64,000 nucleotides of DNA from Sparassis latifolia (taxonomy: Eukaryota; Basidiomycota; Agaricomycetes; Polyporales; Sparassidaceae), in the NCBI GenBank assembly GCA_018466975.1, contig CM031559.1:124001-188000 (forward strand). The letters are read 5' to 3'. Under the pieces are notes generated by a model. That model ran no database searches and had not been told where the DNA came from. It saw nothing but the letters and a program-made list of their open reading frames with translations. The number at the start of each line of letters is the position of its first letter. The stretch's first letter is position 1. The translations under genes and the position numbers were made by a program. Positions 39,201 through 54,200 of the stretch are shown here, piece after piece.

Positions 39201-42200
39201 CGACTTGAGCAGGGTGACGGTGACCCTAGATGCTTCCAAGAGTCCGAAAAATCAGGCCCGTTGTCTTGTGCTTAAATACTCGGAGTGGCCAGCTCAACGC
39301 TCAGGAGGGTTTTGATCTGGATCTTGCAAACAACTCGAACTTTACTAACAGATCTACTACTCAAAGTTACTTCCGGTTTCACATCCATGATTACGTTCTG
39401 ACTGTCTGAGGATTTCCTGTTTCTTATCTTCTGCTATGCCAACGTTTTGTGTGACGAGTTCGCCGATCTGGAGATCTGAGTCAGACTGCAACCGATTACA
39501 GTACACGCTTGAAACAGAACAAAGGATCAAGCACAGTTTGGGAACTTCATTGTTGTTGACTGGTATAAAGGCGTCCTCTAAACCCTTAATATCGCATTAT
39601 CCTCTTCGCTTCGTCTTCTTCACACAGCCCAATACCTCGGGCTGTTCAAGTATTCGTCTGCCCACTGACTGACATCGACGAGCATTGTCTAGTGATACGA
39701 ACCATCGTACAGTGATCCTGAGTGATACGTCAGTACCGTATGTCTTTCTTCTCGTGTCGCAAAACTCACTTGCAGGGTCTGACTTCTCTTCTCAGCCGGG
39801 GCATGTCGTATACCAAGGGTATCTATTCTCTCCCACTCGAGCTTCGTTCTCTCATAGTGGAATACCTCATCGATGATCGCCGCTCACTCGTGGCTTTGAC
39901 ATTTACTTGCCATGAGTGGCGTGGCCTCACCCAGGCTCACCTCCTTCGCAGGATATCGGTGGTCGGTGAACATAGGCTCTATGAACTTTTATGGCTTTTG
40001 GATGCTCGTCCTGAAGCTGGGGCATGGATACATGAGCTATGCGTCAGCACCTTGGATAGCCAATTGCAGAACAATTGGATATACACAATTCCTGTTCTTC
40101 TACCCACTCGTCTCACGGCCTTGCGTACTCTGACGTTCACAAACGTGCAAGATTTCGCGCGGTACGACGAGGATAAATTCTTTCCAAACCTATTCCCCCG
40201 ATTTCTTTCTATCAGAACGCTGAACGTGATGCATTGCACTCTCCCACTTGGCGCGTTCGTCGAATACGTCTCTTTGTTCAAAAATTTGGACAATCTTTTG
40301 ATTGAAGGGTTTCAATTATCCGCCGAACCGGCTAAATTCGTGCGCCAAGTTGATCCATGGGATGGGGTTGTGATACCTCCTAGCTCATGTCTGGCCCGGC
40401 TTCGTTCATTTGTGTTGGACCATGCGTTTGTATTGAATCCCATGTCTGCGGCACATGCTTGTCCTACGCTCAACTTCGTCCGCTGGATTGGCCATGCATC
40501 TTCGCTGCGAACATTGAGCCTCAGCATCGCGAAGGACCTTGATCTTCCGAACGTTGGCCGATTGATAAGTGCCTTGGGGCCCTCTCTAGAACATTTAGGC
40601 TTGGGCTTCTACAGGAAAGAAGGAAGTAAGTGCCAAACGTTTACGAATCCCGTCACTCACAGTCACATCGCACCAGATTTAGGCACAAATTTCATCGACT
40701 ACATCGATCTTTCTTCATGCACGTCTTTGCGCGCGTTTGCGCTCGAGCAGGGCAATTTATCCCCTATTCCGTTCCTCTCACAACTCGCGTCGCCTCGCCT
40801 TCGCAAGGTCACATTGGTGGACACCTTCACAGATATTCGTCTCCCTCTACGCGACATTATTAAAAGGAAGCAAGTCTTCTCTGCTGTCGAGCTCTTGATC
40901 GTGTCAGTCATGCCCGCGCAGGGGCGCCGGCATCGGGTCAGACGGCCCGTACACGGGTGGACGGACGAAAGCTATTGGATTGACAAACCATTTGCGCGTG
41001 TTATGTATGCTCGTCGGCGACCTTTGGTGAGCTCATCCAATGATTTGCACCTCGTATTTGGTCTGAAAATTATTTAGCTTGAATATTAGGATGAGTACGA
41101 CTTTGTATTTTGTATTGCTCTTCCGCTGCGGAGGTAATGTCTACGAGGAACACCCTCGGAACTGGAGCCTGGGGCTTAGGCGCACTTCAGATACGAGTAT
41201 GAATGTCCTAGCTCGTTTGCACGATATCAGGATCTATTTCTTTCTACTTGTACTTACTATGTCTAAGGGAACACGAATATTTAACAGGTCCGTTCGCTGA
41301 ACGGGACACACCCGCAATCTTCATCATGGCGCTAATGTCCCGTCCAGGAACGCACTCAGCGCTCTGCACGGATATTCCGCCTTATAGAACAAGTACGCCC
41401 AGTGCCAGTCCCATACGATTCCAGGTGCGTACACACTGGTGACTCGCCGTGAGATTGACAGGAGGAATAAAACGACGAGGCTCCGAGCATTCTCCTGCAA
41501 CGTGGCTGCCGCATTCCTGCCGACAAGGAAGGTGCGCATAATATGTGCGACGGCTACAGTGCCCGGGAATCTCACAGTCCACTTGAGCTTCAGAATGTAC
41601 AGCGGCGCGGAGGCATCGAGAAGAAGAGGTCGACACAGTACAGCACGGAGTTAAGGTGAGATCATGTGAGCGCGACAGCTTGGTCTAAACGTGCCAACCT
41701 GCCCGTCGCGTTCGATAGTCCAGGCAGAGCGACAACGTGGGGGTTAAGGAGCGGTAGGACCAACACTGCAGGCGGGCTGGGTACTACGCCTTTTACAAGG
41801 ACAGGTGGGATCGCGGCGAGTTTCACGAGACCGTTCCGCTGAATCCGGGCTGCTCCTTGGCGGAGGAGCTACGCACTGCTTAAGTGCTCACCAGCGTCCA
41901 CGTTCTTCTGGAATGCGAAATGCGGTCTCCTTCTGCGTCAAGTCAGAGAGCATCTTCTGGCGAAGGGACGATGATTAGCTGAGGCTGGAGATATCCCCGA
42001 GTCCGCTACGTCCAAACGTGCCCGCTGCACTCCTCGATTGTCCATCAGATCTCCCTTTACCTCACCTCTTGCACATGGCAGAACACGCAGCGATATGCAG
42101 CGATACGCCTCTCATTGCTCGGACCCTCCCGACGAATTCATCTGCAAGGTCGCGAACTTCGTCCACGTTATTCTGCACCGTACAGGAAGCTCGATCACCT

Positions 42201-45200
42201 TCGCACCGCAGATACAAGATAACACTTCAGGGCCCCTCGCGATGATATGATGTGATCTTCAAAGGCATCCTCTGCGCCAACGCCAAGCTCGCGAGGGGCC
42301 ACTACCGCATCCGCGCGCCTGATGCGCAGACGAGAAGACACATGCGTGCGCAAGGTACTTCTGGGCGATCTTGACGTTTGCAGCCCGGAGCGCGGTACAG
42401 ACTGGCGGATCAGTGCCCGCCCTCGACGGAGCGAAGCGAAGCGGTGCTGCCAGTGCCAGCGGCTCAGTCGTGGCCTAGAGGGGGCCAGCTGACACACTTG
42501 CTCGTGGAGCTCTCAACTCTCAACTCTCCCCAAGGGATGGAGGGGACATTAGCCCAACAGCAGCCACGACCGTCAATTCTTTAATACAAACGACACGACA
42601 CGGCACGCTCTGCCTTCCTCCAACTGTCACGCGCCTCGCCTCGCAAGCTCAATCAACACTGCTCCAACGATGTGAAGGCGGAGGTGCTAAGCCTTGGGGG
42701 CCTCGCCACACGCGCAGTTCGGGTACGAGCACGCACCGACGCCGGAGGCGGCGGACGCGCACTTGACGTTAGAAGGGGGCAGCTCGGGCTGTACAGGTGG
42801 TGTCGGGAGAATCAGTAAGATACGCATATGAGAGCGGTGAAGCGCACCATGGTAGATTTGGTTTACGGGGTGGTAGAAAGCTGTTCGGTGGTGGTTGGGT
42901 GGTTGGCGATGGAGTGCTGGCCTCTGTCGATTCCGTTGGTCTTTTATACCTCGCCGGCACCGGGTGTCAGGGCCTGCTTCTAAGTTGGGGGACCATGCAC
43001 CGCAGGACGAGAGGGAGCAAATCGAGTTCAGCGCGTTTGCCTACGTCGTGATCGCGTCTGCTCGGTGCCGCAGTTTGAAATCTGCTTACGATCTCGATGA
43101 TATTGAGGAACACCGCTAACTGGCGGGGGCCCAATGGGAAGTCGGCTAATGGTGGCCATGGTTCCACATTGGGTTTCTCTGAGCGCCCGGCCATGCTGGA
43201 AGTGCAGATGGACCAGTTTCGCTGCCGGCATCGACGAGGACCGAATAGGCGCCAGAGATATAATTCATACGAATACCAAGGGCATGATTCGACCAGGAGC
43301 GAAAGATGTGAATCCCGTTCCTAGGAGTATGTTCCTCACCTGACCACGGCGCATCGACAAGAGATGTGGAAAACATGTCCCACTGTGCGCCGATCGACGT
43401 TGTCCGTAACGGCGCGAGCTGAGGACTTGCACGTACGTACGACGAGCAGCAGCGCGTAAGACAGACTAGGGGAACACACCCACATAGACTCCTCTGTATG
43501 CGCGCAGCGCTGGTCACCAATCCCTCGCAACAGGTGCATCTCTCCCTCGAAAGGTCTGAAGCCGCGTAGCCTGCGCGAACGGGGAGGACGAGGCGTTGGT
43601 CGCATCGCCGGCACAGGCCAATCGCATCGTAACTGACGTGTATGCTGTCGTGCATCTCGCCTCCGGCAATACCGCGACAGAAGAGACGATAATATCATCC
43701 GCGCCCGTCCGTTGCCCATCGCCCCGTCGATATGCGGGGTACGACGATGAGCCGGGGACCAAGGGTGCAGCCGCCAAACGCGAGTTGAAGTCCCCGAAAA
43801 GAAAAGAAGTCTCAGAAGTCCCAGAAGTCCAAGAAGTCGACAGAGACATATCAGATTCGGTTAGCAGTATGGTCACCCCTCTCCTTCAGGACCCCTGACA
43901 ATAGGTGGAGAGGCCTGATCCAAAATCCCGAAAATCAGCCCCAAACATCCGGAGAAATTTTGTGATTTTTTGGCCCATACTTCCGGATGAGATCAGACCT
44001 TCGTCCAATTTTTGGGCTCCTGTCCGGGTACCGCATCAGGCTTTTCGGCAGCCGACCACCTATATAAGGCAGGTATGGGCGCTTCTGAGAGGCAGCGGCT
44101 CCGCCGCCGGCTCGAGGTCGGCGCTTGTCGGCTTCCGGGGCATGGATGGCCGGCTGAGGATCAGGCCTTCGCCGAAACTGACAGGAACTGCCGGACATGA
44201 GATCACCTCCGGAGGCCAGTACTTAGTCAATTGTTACCACTCGCTTGACATCTGTCACGACGGAGAACATCATTCTTCTTCGAAGCTGTCACAAGCTGTC
44301 ACACCGGAGTTCTTCGGAAGAAGGATGTCATTTACCACGTGATCTTGGCAAAATGAGACAGGCCAAATTGGTCGGCCGACTTTCCTTTTCTCTGTCACTG
44401 TACTACACACCGTCGGTACCGCCAACGTTCTCGGTACCGCCGCTCGGCACTGCCTTCAGCATGCTCCTGCTGCTCACTGTGGCGAGAACGGTATACTGTG
44501 CCATGATATCGTCTCTTGCAATGCCTCCTGCCCCTCCATGGTTTACTCTTCGTCTCAGCTTGCTGTGATAGCTGCAGCCGAGCAAGCACTCCTCTCTGCT
44601 GGACTTACTGCCAATGATCTGCATGGACATTTGAATGGTCATGACTATACCCCCCACTCTAGCTCAGTGTCACCACCTTCCGTGTACTCCGACCTTACTC
44701 CGCCTCTCCCAGCTCCTGCACGTCTTTTACTGCTCAAGAGATCTCTAGCCGCCTCAACTGGCTTAACCGGGAGTCTGTCGTCCATGCAATTGCTGATCAT
44801 GCAATTGGCACATTGGTGGAGTATCCGGAGACTGGAGCTCTTCACGGCGAGGCCGTCCTTTACCGCTTTCATATTGATTCTGACAATTTCCTGCATCCAA
44901 AAGACAACTTTCAGTACTCTCTGAGCTCTAACGGTGGCCATCCCTCACGCCTGTGTTTTTTCCTGACTGACCCACAGGATGGCACGCCAGTGCCATGCTC
45001 CCATGTTCATTCCAAATGTGAGTAGACCTCGCAGTGTGTCTTATTTGGACCGTCTTACAATGTGAATAGGTCAGGGATTGAAGACGTGTGATTTTCGTGA
45101 GCACACTATGGCGACGGCGGGTTTGCAGCTAACCATACGTCATTCTCACTCCTCTGATGCACCATCCACTGCTCTCGATGCACGACGAGAACTTTTTGAG

Positions 45201-48200
45201 AAGACTTTTGGCTTCTACTGTGCGATCCGGGATGCTGGATGTGCCTTTGCAGTTGAACACAACACAGGTGAGAGTACGGCTGAGGTTGAGGAGGATGGGA
45301 GTGATGATGGTCTGAGTGGTGATGAGGTTATGGAGATGGAGCGTGATTGTAGGGCACCTGAATCTAGGACATGCCACGGATGCGTTGTTATGTGCATAGA
45401 TAATTATAATCATGCATTTCTACAGTGAGATTTCAGTTGCATCTGAGCTCTATGATCTTTTTGAACATATGCATAAACCAGATGTGAACATCGCAAGAAA
45501 GGCCAGCGTGCACATCTCATTATCCGTGACCTGACGGCCTACAATATGAATTATCTGATGGCTCTTTTTCACAACGATCGGGCCAAGTTCGGCGAAATTG
45601 AGCTTAATGCTCTCACGTATGGTTATGGCCCACTCGTTCCTTGCAACTTTGTGGACTCCCCTCACAATCAGAAACAACGTTGCCGTGAGTTGGCTTCACT
45701 TTCAGCGGAGCCCAATATTAACCTAAAAGTTGAATGTCTTCTAGCACAATGGCATCGCTATGCCGATGGCTCTCTCCGACGTGGAACATTACAGCGGCAT
45801 ATCAAATGTCACTCAACCTTTGATATCTACGTGCCTCACGACATTAAATCTTGTGCATTATAGTGTGTCGCCATCCACACTCACATCCAGATCCGCTGCG
45901 CACCAAGACTCCCCCTCTCTACCTGCATATCTTCAGATCTCTCCTGTGTGATCTACAGTGGCGGCTTGCAGATGCAACCCCTCGTAAAATATCTACGGAT
46001 GTCGGCTTTGTGGCTGGGTTGCAACGTGTACTCAACTGGACCACAACTCACGACCCTGTCCTCTCTGACCTGCATCCATCTTTTGGGAACCAGGACCATG
46101 TGGCGCGCCTCATTGATACCTTGCGCCAGGAATATTATCCAATGGGAACAGATTTTGAAGGTACAGCAGACAAAACCTATCTACCCTAACATATTAACGT
46201 CGTCTAGGGGTCCGGCGCCTGGCCGAGGAACATTCCAGACTCCCCCTAGCTGACCAGTACGTTCGCGCTGTGCGGGAGGTCACATTAGTTGGGGACTTGC
46301 GGCCCTTACGGATTGTGGTCTGCATGTTTCCTGAGATGAGCAGTCTACTAATGGACTCCAAACGTCCATCGATAGACACTTCATTCCAGCGAGTTTCTGG
46401 GTGGGAGGAGTTCGAGATTCAAACATGGAATGATGAAACTGCCAAGTGTAAGGACACTTTTTTTTCTTCTCATGGAGGTCTAATTCATGGTCATTGCAGC
46501 CGTGGTGTGTGCTCGAGCGTTCATCACATCTCAGTCAGCAGCGGCACATCTTACTCTTTTTAAACTCATCTTCGACATTGCGGAGTCTGACACAGGCCGC
46601 TCTGTTCACTTCTTTCACATCCATGGTGTCGGTATAGATACTGTATCTGCAGATGCACACAAAGGACAAGCCTTAGGTACGTCTCCCTGACCCTTTTTCA
46701 TCAAATGACTCAGCAACTCTGTAGGCTTTGGTCAATTCCTTCAATACCTCTGTCAATCTCTGGTTGGCATGTGCCCCATCGAGCCAGAACGACCACTCAA
46801 GTCCCTTGGACCATATGAACACCTGAAGTGGTGCTTCCGTGTTTGTAATGTACACTACAAACGCGGGGTGTGGGTCAAGCGTACTCAGTTGACTCCGACT
46901 GTTTGTCAGGCCATGCTATCCCTTCTGTCTAGTGATGACATTCCGGACTGGGATGGAACATTGGCTATTATCCGCAATGGAGGCAAAGTCGCGCAGGGTG
47001 CGTTCTTGCATAATCTTCTAATGGTCTGACACCAGACAATAACGGCGGATGATCCAGCATGGCTAACTGATAAGGAAAAGACACCATTCGCATGGGCGGC
47101 AATCTATAGGCCTAAAAGTCTGATCTCTCGTGAACGCTGGCTTGCGGCACCTCCGGATACCAACAGTAATGAGCAAGGGCACCGTGACATCAACCGTGAT
47201 GGTGTTCAGCTATCACTACTCGCTGGGGTAGAGATCGGCTCCCGCTACGATGGCCGAGCAATGTCAGCCTACCGTCTCCATCAACATGAACAAGTCTCCT
47301 TTCATGATACAAGGTCAACGCACGCACATCGCTCACGACGAGCAATTCTGCGAGCAGGTTTGTCATGTACCTCTGTATCATTCACAATAACATACTGAAC
47401 TTCATTTGTCCGCAGTAAACATTCAAAGGCACCAGGTAGATCAGGCAGATGCTCACGCACTGGAGCTCAAAAGTGCACTGCAGAATCTTCATCCTCAGAT
47501 CACTCGCCAAGCTACACTTGTGGCATCGAAGCGAGTTGGTGATGGTGATACACAAGCGATTGAGCGAGCAGTCAAGAGGTTGAAGTCACTGGAAGATCAG
47601 CAAGTCAGTCTTCGTGCAGATCTCCACGATGCTCTCAACCGTGGTTCGGGGCGGATCAGTCACCTGCCTGCCCCCCACAATTCTGTGGCGCATCGTTCAG
47701 CCAGTGGCACTAGCGCAGCATCGTCTTCCTTACAGTATATCACATCCGTACTACCATCCCCTCCTACGTCTTTGCAGTCATTTCACTGGCCCGGGGTCCC
47801 ACCTTTTCACGCTGGCGACCTAACGCCTGTCGGGCCTAGTCTGAGTCCTCACACTAGCCTCTATACCCCTTGGGCTCGTCAGGCTGTGTGCGAACTCACT
47901 GGGTCCTTCCAATACTCACCGCTAGCATTCTATCCCGTGAGTGAGGATTCATCCCGCAGCTCCTCAATACTTCACGGCCGACTCTGAGACGTATGTAGAG
48001 TACTACAAACTTCTTGTTACATTGTACCAGAATGGGTGTCATATTGTGTAGTATACGTAGTTTAATCACCCGAACTTATTGCGGGGGCTCACGTAGCACA
48101 ACGTGAGGTGACTTTGTGACCGAACGCGACGTGGTCTCTGGACCTTGATTATATTATATACCATATCTTCCTCCTGTGCATGACTACCACCATCTCGGCC

Positions 48201-51200
48201 ACCTCTAGCTAGCAGTACTATGGCGTGAGCGTTGTCGAAGAGAATGCTACAATGACTCAGGCATGGGACTTCGGGCTTACTCTAGGCTTGCGTTCACCCG
48301 ACGTTCAGTCCTCTAAGGTGCCCAGTGCTCTGCCGTCTGCTGAAGAACTGATCGCGTTGTATTTTCTCTGTCTCACAGAAGCAGGATTGCGGTACATTTG
48401 GGAGGATACCGGTAATCGACCTTACTGCACCGACACATCTCCAACTCTCCACTTCCACATTGTAATCTAACGTACGACATGATGACCCTGCCCACAAATG
48501 CCTCTCTCTGCTGCCTACGTTCTCTCTAGGGATACCCCACCATATCGGGTCCTACCCATGTGCACTGTATGGAACGTCATCACATTGCAGGTGGGTGCGT
48601 CTGCTTGTGGCATATTGATACGTACACTTTGAAGATTGAGACACACATGTGACGCTCTTTCACCGGAAAAACATGAGAATATATTGACCAAGCGTCATGG
48701 AAACATGCCACAGGACTGTATTATGGTGGACGTAGGCTACATTACTACAAGAATACAAGATATTGAGTCGATCAGCACACGAGAGTGACATAAGCTGCTT
48801 GTTCAAGAGCGCAGCGCAACGTAAATAGCAGGCACAAGAAAGAGCACAATACCAAGAACGTCGATGATATGTTTGTTTTATGTATCGGTGCTGTGAAGTG
48901 CATCTAAGCATGTTATACACAGTCTGCAATGATGGGGACATACCCGACACGATACTGCTCGTACGTCCAATACGAATTACCTAGTTGCACCGACCCGATG
49001 CAACGTGCAGTGCATAGGCTCGCTTCGAGAACCAGCGAGAGCAGCGGTTGCATGCAGCTGCAATCTCTGGCATCTCTGCCCATGTCAGCCCTTCATCAGA
49101 GTCAAAACGGCGTAGAAGTTCATCCTGTGCAGAATGCTGAGGCCCTAGCAGCGGCGGTACATTGTTAAACATAGCCTGCAGAGCGTCATGCACGTCAGGC
49201 GGTGAGAACTCGCGATTGGTGTCAGCGCGATGCTCAATTTCGTCAACAAAATTGAGCGTGGCGAAGATATCATCGACTGGGTGTTCAGTCAGATCGTTGT
49301 GTACATTGATATGAGTGTGCATGACTTACCCACGGGACTCCCAGATTGAGAGTTTATCGGTGCAGAAACCGGTGAAGGTGGGGGTGGGGGCAGCATGGCT
49401 ACTGAAGCCAGAGATGATGGCAAAGCAGGAGGGGATGATCCCAAAGGACTAGAGGACAGTGGAGAGGGAGGTAAGGAGCTTCCAGATGAAACCACGGAGA
49501 TCACAGTGATGTCTGGGGAAATGTCTGGCAAACTGACTTGTCGCTCTGGCCTGTCACTAGACATGGGCCTTGTTGGTGAACCTGCAGTCAGAAAAGTGAA
49601 TACATATTAGACTTCATAGGGGGGAGTCAATCGCTACGTACCTCTGCGGGATGAGAGTGGAGACCAACGGTACCTATCGCGCTCTTCAAGAGAAGAAGAG
49701 CCTGCTCTGAGGCTACATGTGCGCTCCGGTGCCTTACCCTTCCCGATGCCTCTGGTAGGGCGTGATGCTAAGGTAGGCAGTGGGGGTAAGCTCAAAGGTA
49801 AACGGCGGGGATTCTCCGGGCTCGGAGGTGACAGCAGTGGGAAGTTCTCCCTCAAGAAATCGTCAAAGGCCTGAGAGTCGGACGGGGGTGACTGAACAGA
49901 TGCAAGTGTCAGAGCCTGTGCAGGGGGGGTCTGAGGCATCGAGGATGTTGACGCGACGTAAGGAGGGGGAGGTGGCATATAGAGAGCCGGAGAAGGAGGG
50001 ACGGGAGTCTCGGGCCACAAAGGGGCCGATGGAGTAGCAATGCTCGCCCGGTAGAAAACGGTGTCATATGCTTTCTTCGGTATGACTATGTGTACCGTTA
50101 GTCCTGTGCTTCCTGTTCGAAAACCCACATAATTGTGTACTTACCGAAGTAACCACATCGGTTAGGCTGATATCTACAAGTGAGAATATATTGGCCACAG
50201 AGATCGCTGTCTGGCTTGCGAACTTCCACACATCGAGCACGAATGGCAGCGCCTTCTACAAGTGTGCAGAAACAATAGACGGGAAAGTGCGTACGACGGT
50301 CCTGGTACCACGTTTTGAAATGTTGAGGCAGGACGGGATGTCCATTCTCACAGGCACTAGCATGGCTCCATTAGTCAGAGCGGGCTAATGAATCAGAGGA
50401 TCGGTCAAAAGAACTCACTATGCAACACGAACTGTCGCTTGATCTTGTAAGTCAAAACTGATGAGGTCAGTGGGATGACGGCTCTGGAATAAAATGCAAG
50501 GGGCTACAATGTCGCGGTAGTTGATAGACTCGGAGCATTCGTCGGAAGTCCCAGCATGATTGGATGTATGGGAGTCACCAAACATGGTAAAGTTGGCGGC
50601 AGCCTCCCGAGAGCGTGCCAGTGGAGAGGAGAGCTTGGACGGAGACATGAGAATCAAGGCTAACGGGTGCCGTTGTACACAAAAATTCTCCACAGTCTAC
50701 CTTTATATATGGATCAAGAGTAGTCATTGTCTGATAAACCTAACAAGTAAATAAATTGTTATTGACGACATGTCTGACGAAATTGACACACCATTGGCCC
50801 CTCTCGAGCTCATTGTTGTCAATGTCCCGCCCTCGATGCGGCTATGGTCAACCTCCAAATGGAAACGACGCTCACCGGGGAGAAGACAATTGTCGGGGCC
50901 GACCCATAACTACTGGCATGTCGGTGCATCGCGCAAAGAAGACTGCTCTATATGGTAACATGCGGGAGTGCGCGCCATGCCCCCGACAATCCTACTTTGT
51001 CCGAAACCCGACACCTGCCAGATCAGTGGTAACAATTGACCCACTACTCTCCGGAGGCCTTCAGGGCCCTCCGATGTCTGGATGAGATCAGGCCTAAGGC
51101 CTCAAAAATCCCAAATTTCGTCCGGATAAGTCATCAGGCCTCTCCACCTATAGTCAGGGGTCCTTCTCCTTCTCGTCTTCGGCGTGCGTGCCGTGCTCAA

Positions 51201-54200
51201 TAAGGACACAGCAGATCTTACGACGACGTGCAGGAGAGGAGGAAGAACTCCGCAGCTGTACAGTCCGGTCCAGTCCGGTCCAATCAGGACAGTTTCATTG
51301 GGCAGCCGAGAGAGACGTACCGCCGGGTGCAACTTTCGGCACTACGGACGGACGGGTGGCACCGGAGACAGCGTGCATTATCACATCTGCGGACATTGTG
51401 GGAAAATTCTGCCTTACATTGTACATGTATGACCGGCTCTTGTTGCCTGCGGAAATTTTGCCTTACATCCTTTCTCAGCCAATCAGATCATGAGAATAAG
51501 CCTGTTTACAAAAATGTACAACTGTCTGACATTCTACTGCATATGTACAATGTTAGATGGGATATTTGCACAATATTAGATGTCCAGATATAGCTTGCCA
51601 TCTCCGGTGTGGGCTTATGCCAACTGAGTGTCCAGCAGCAGACGAGAAGACCGAGCACCACAACATGGACATGTAAACGTAAAGACAACAACCCGCAACA
51701 AATGAATGCATAACCCACCGGATGGGGAGGGACGACGCACCTACAATGGTGCACTCCCTATTGGCCACCCACAGCCGGGTCGAATGTTGCCGTATCATGC
51801 TTCGCTGCGAACATGCAAGCCTTGGTTTGCTTGCACCCTCCGCGGCGCATGGCGTGTGTGAGATCTGAATATATGAACGTCCCTTCCAATGGGTGACAGT
51901 TCTGCTTGTGGGCTTGTGTCGAGGGAAGAGAGCATGGGACGTGCGTACCGAACGGCGAATGGCAGACAGTTTCGAGTGTCGGACGATGGACATGCACGGT
52001 TTATGTACCTGCACCTGCATGGCCTGATGAGCCCTCTCGGTCCCGGCGCTCTCCAAGCGGTCCAGGGGCATTCTGCACGTAGGACGTCATAAGGACAAGA
52101 GGGGGGTGAGATTGGAATCGGGGATACTCTCCTCTTAGCAAGGGGGATAGGAAACTGGTGTATGGGGTCCATTCTCAGCCACTTGCGTGTTATCCTCCCT
52201 GCGCTCGACATTTTCTGTTTCTTACCTCACGTTACTCGGATTTGTTGAATAAAAAAATGGAGATACATTTCTAAACATGCCATCACAGCATCTGTACACT
52301 TAAATCAACATTTCCCATGCAGTGTGAGCTCCAAGGCAAAGTATGTGAAAAGTCAGGGGCATGTGACAAACGCGGTCTGTTGAATGCAGATGCAGAGCAC
52401 TGGCAGACGCCACGCTCTGAATATACTCTGGACGCGTCGCACCAGCTGCACACTCCCCATCTTAATGTCATCTTAATCCTACTTAGCTATGTTTAATGGC
52501 TTGGACCTCTGTTGCCCCAACACCTCAGGATGGCTGGGTCAAGCAGAGGAAGACAGAGCCACCCATCTATGCCCATCTCCTCGACAGGAAAGCTCGCACC
52601 CTTTAACATCTGTGGATTTCTCGATATTACTCTCCGACCTTTCCAGGGCATCTACTCCATTATCTTACACCTCTCCATTGCAAACAAGTTTTGGGCATTG
52701 GCAGTCTCTTCAGAATTGCATGGCAGACTCATCTGCAACAGTGTCTCCAAGTACTTCATTGTCGGTCCAGACTCCATTTTTTCCCTCAGCACGCACCTCA
52801 CCAGTACTTCCATTACAAAATCTGTATAATTTTGGTTCTTTAGACTCTCCTACTTCCGATCCTTTCGACACAAGTCTCACTTATCTCGAAGGATGTTTAC
52901 CGAGCTCGGACAGACATAATCCATTATCCCATTCAGCATCACTACCTTCTCTTTCTATTCCACTCGTCCGGCAAGGGATACACATATATCAGGCTCCTGT
53001 ACTCCAGACACTTCAGCCTCTAGTGCAATTCGTTCATGCCACCGCTATTGTTTGCACATCCAGTCGTGCATCAAGAGCAAGCACTCAAGTTGGACATCGA
53101 AAATCTGTCTTGGACTCTGGATGCTAGTGGGAGAACATGCATGCAGTGCCCGAGTTGTGCCAAGTGGATAGGGACAGGGTCTCGTGGGCAGAACATGGGT
53201 CCTTTGATAGCTCACATGCAAGGCCGACATTGCAGACCATATACCCAGAGTGCCGAGATGCGTTGTACACAGGACGCACGATGCGCGCTGTTTCCGATTG
53301 TCGAGCCGCAGCAAAATAGCACAGCTGTGACCAACCCAGCATTGTCTCTTGATGATTCTGGAGCATGCTTCGAGTTCAGAGTCATGACACCTGTGGATTT
53401 TCAAGATCATGAGATGTGCAATAACTAGTGAGTAAGAATGTCATGTATGGGTGGCACATCCTGACGCGAGCATACGACAGCTATTCAGATTCAGATTATG
53501 ATACACAATCTTCCATCGGCTCGCTTGCCTCTAACGGTACCACAGGCTCAGTGGATCTCTGCACTGGGATACCTCTAGAATGGCCGAAGGATCATTTTTT
53601 TGAGACCTATCCCTTCCAGTGTCATGCATTCAACATCGGGTACCAATTTGCTTCCATCAGTCAAGATGGAACAAAATTTCATATGCGATCAGAGGACTGC
53701 ACATTGGCCACCACATCTCCAGGTAGACCATGTGACAAGTGCGCAGACCTGTGCAACAAGATCTTGCACCTCGTAGCTCTAGCTGTGTGTGCAGAGCCTC
53801 ATACCAACCACAAGTACCTTACATATGAACAACTGTGCATAAAGATTCAGGAACACGATGTTACTATCAACAGCCTGAAGTTGCATGTGAGTGTATGTTG
53901 ATGAGTATGAGAGAGAAATTGACCTTGAAATGCAGGCACTTAACCTTGCTCGCCATGTCACCTCAGTTTTGAAGAAGCTAGATGATGCCCAACGCCTTAT
54001 TATGGCTGTTGCAACTGGGGATGTGCCGCGCATTCAACATCTGGTCCGGCAGGGCTTGAAGGAAAAGATTAGTGTCAGTGCTCTCATTGGTCAGATTCAA
54101 GACATCAGGAAAACCCAACTTTCTCTTATGGACTTATTTAGACTTTTGGGTCTGACAACCCTTATTTAAGGCCATAAGTGTTCAAATAAGTCGAATTTCA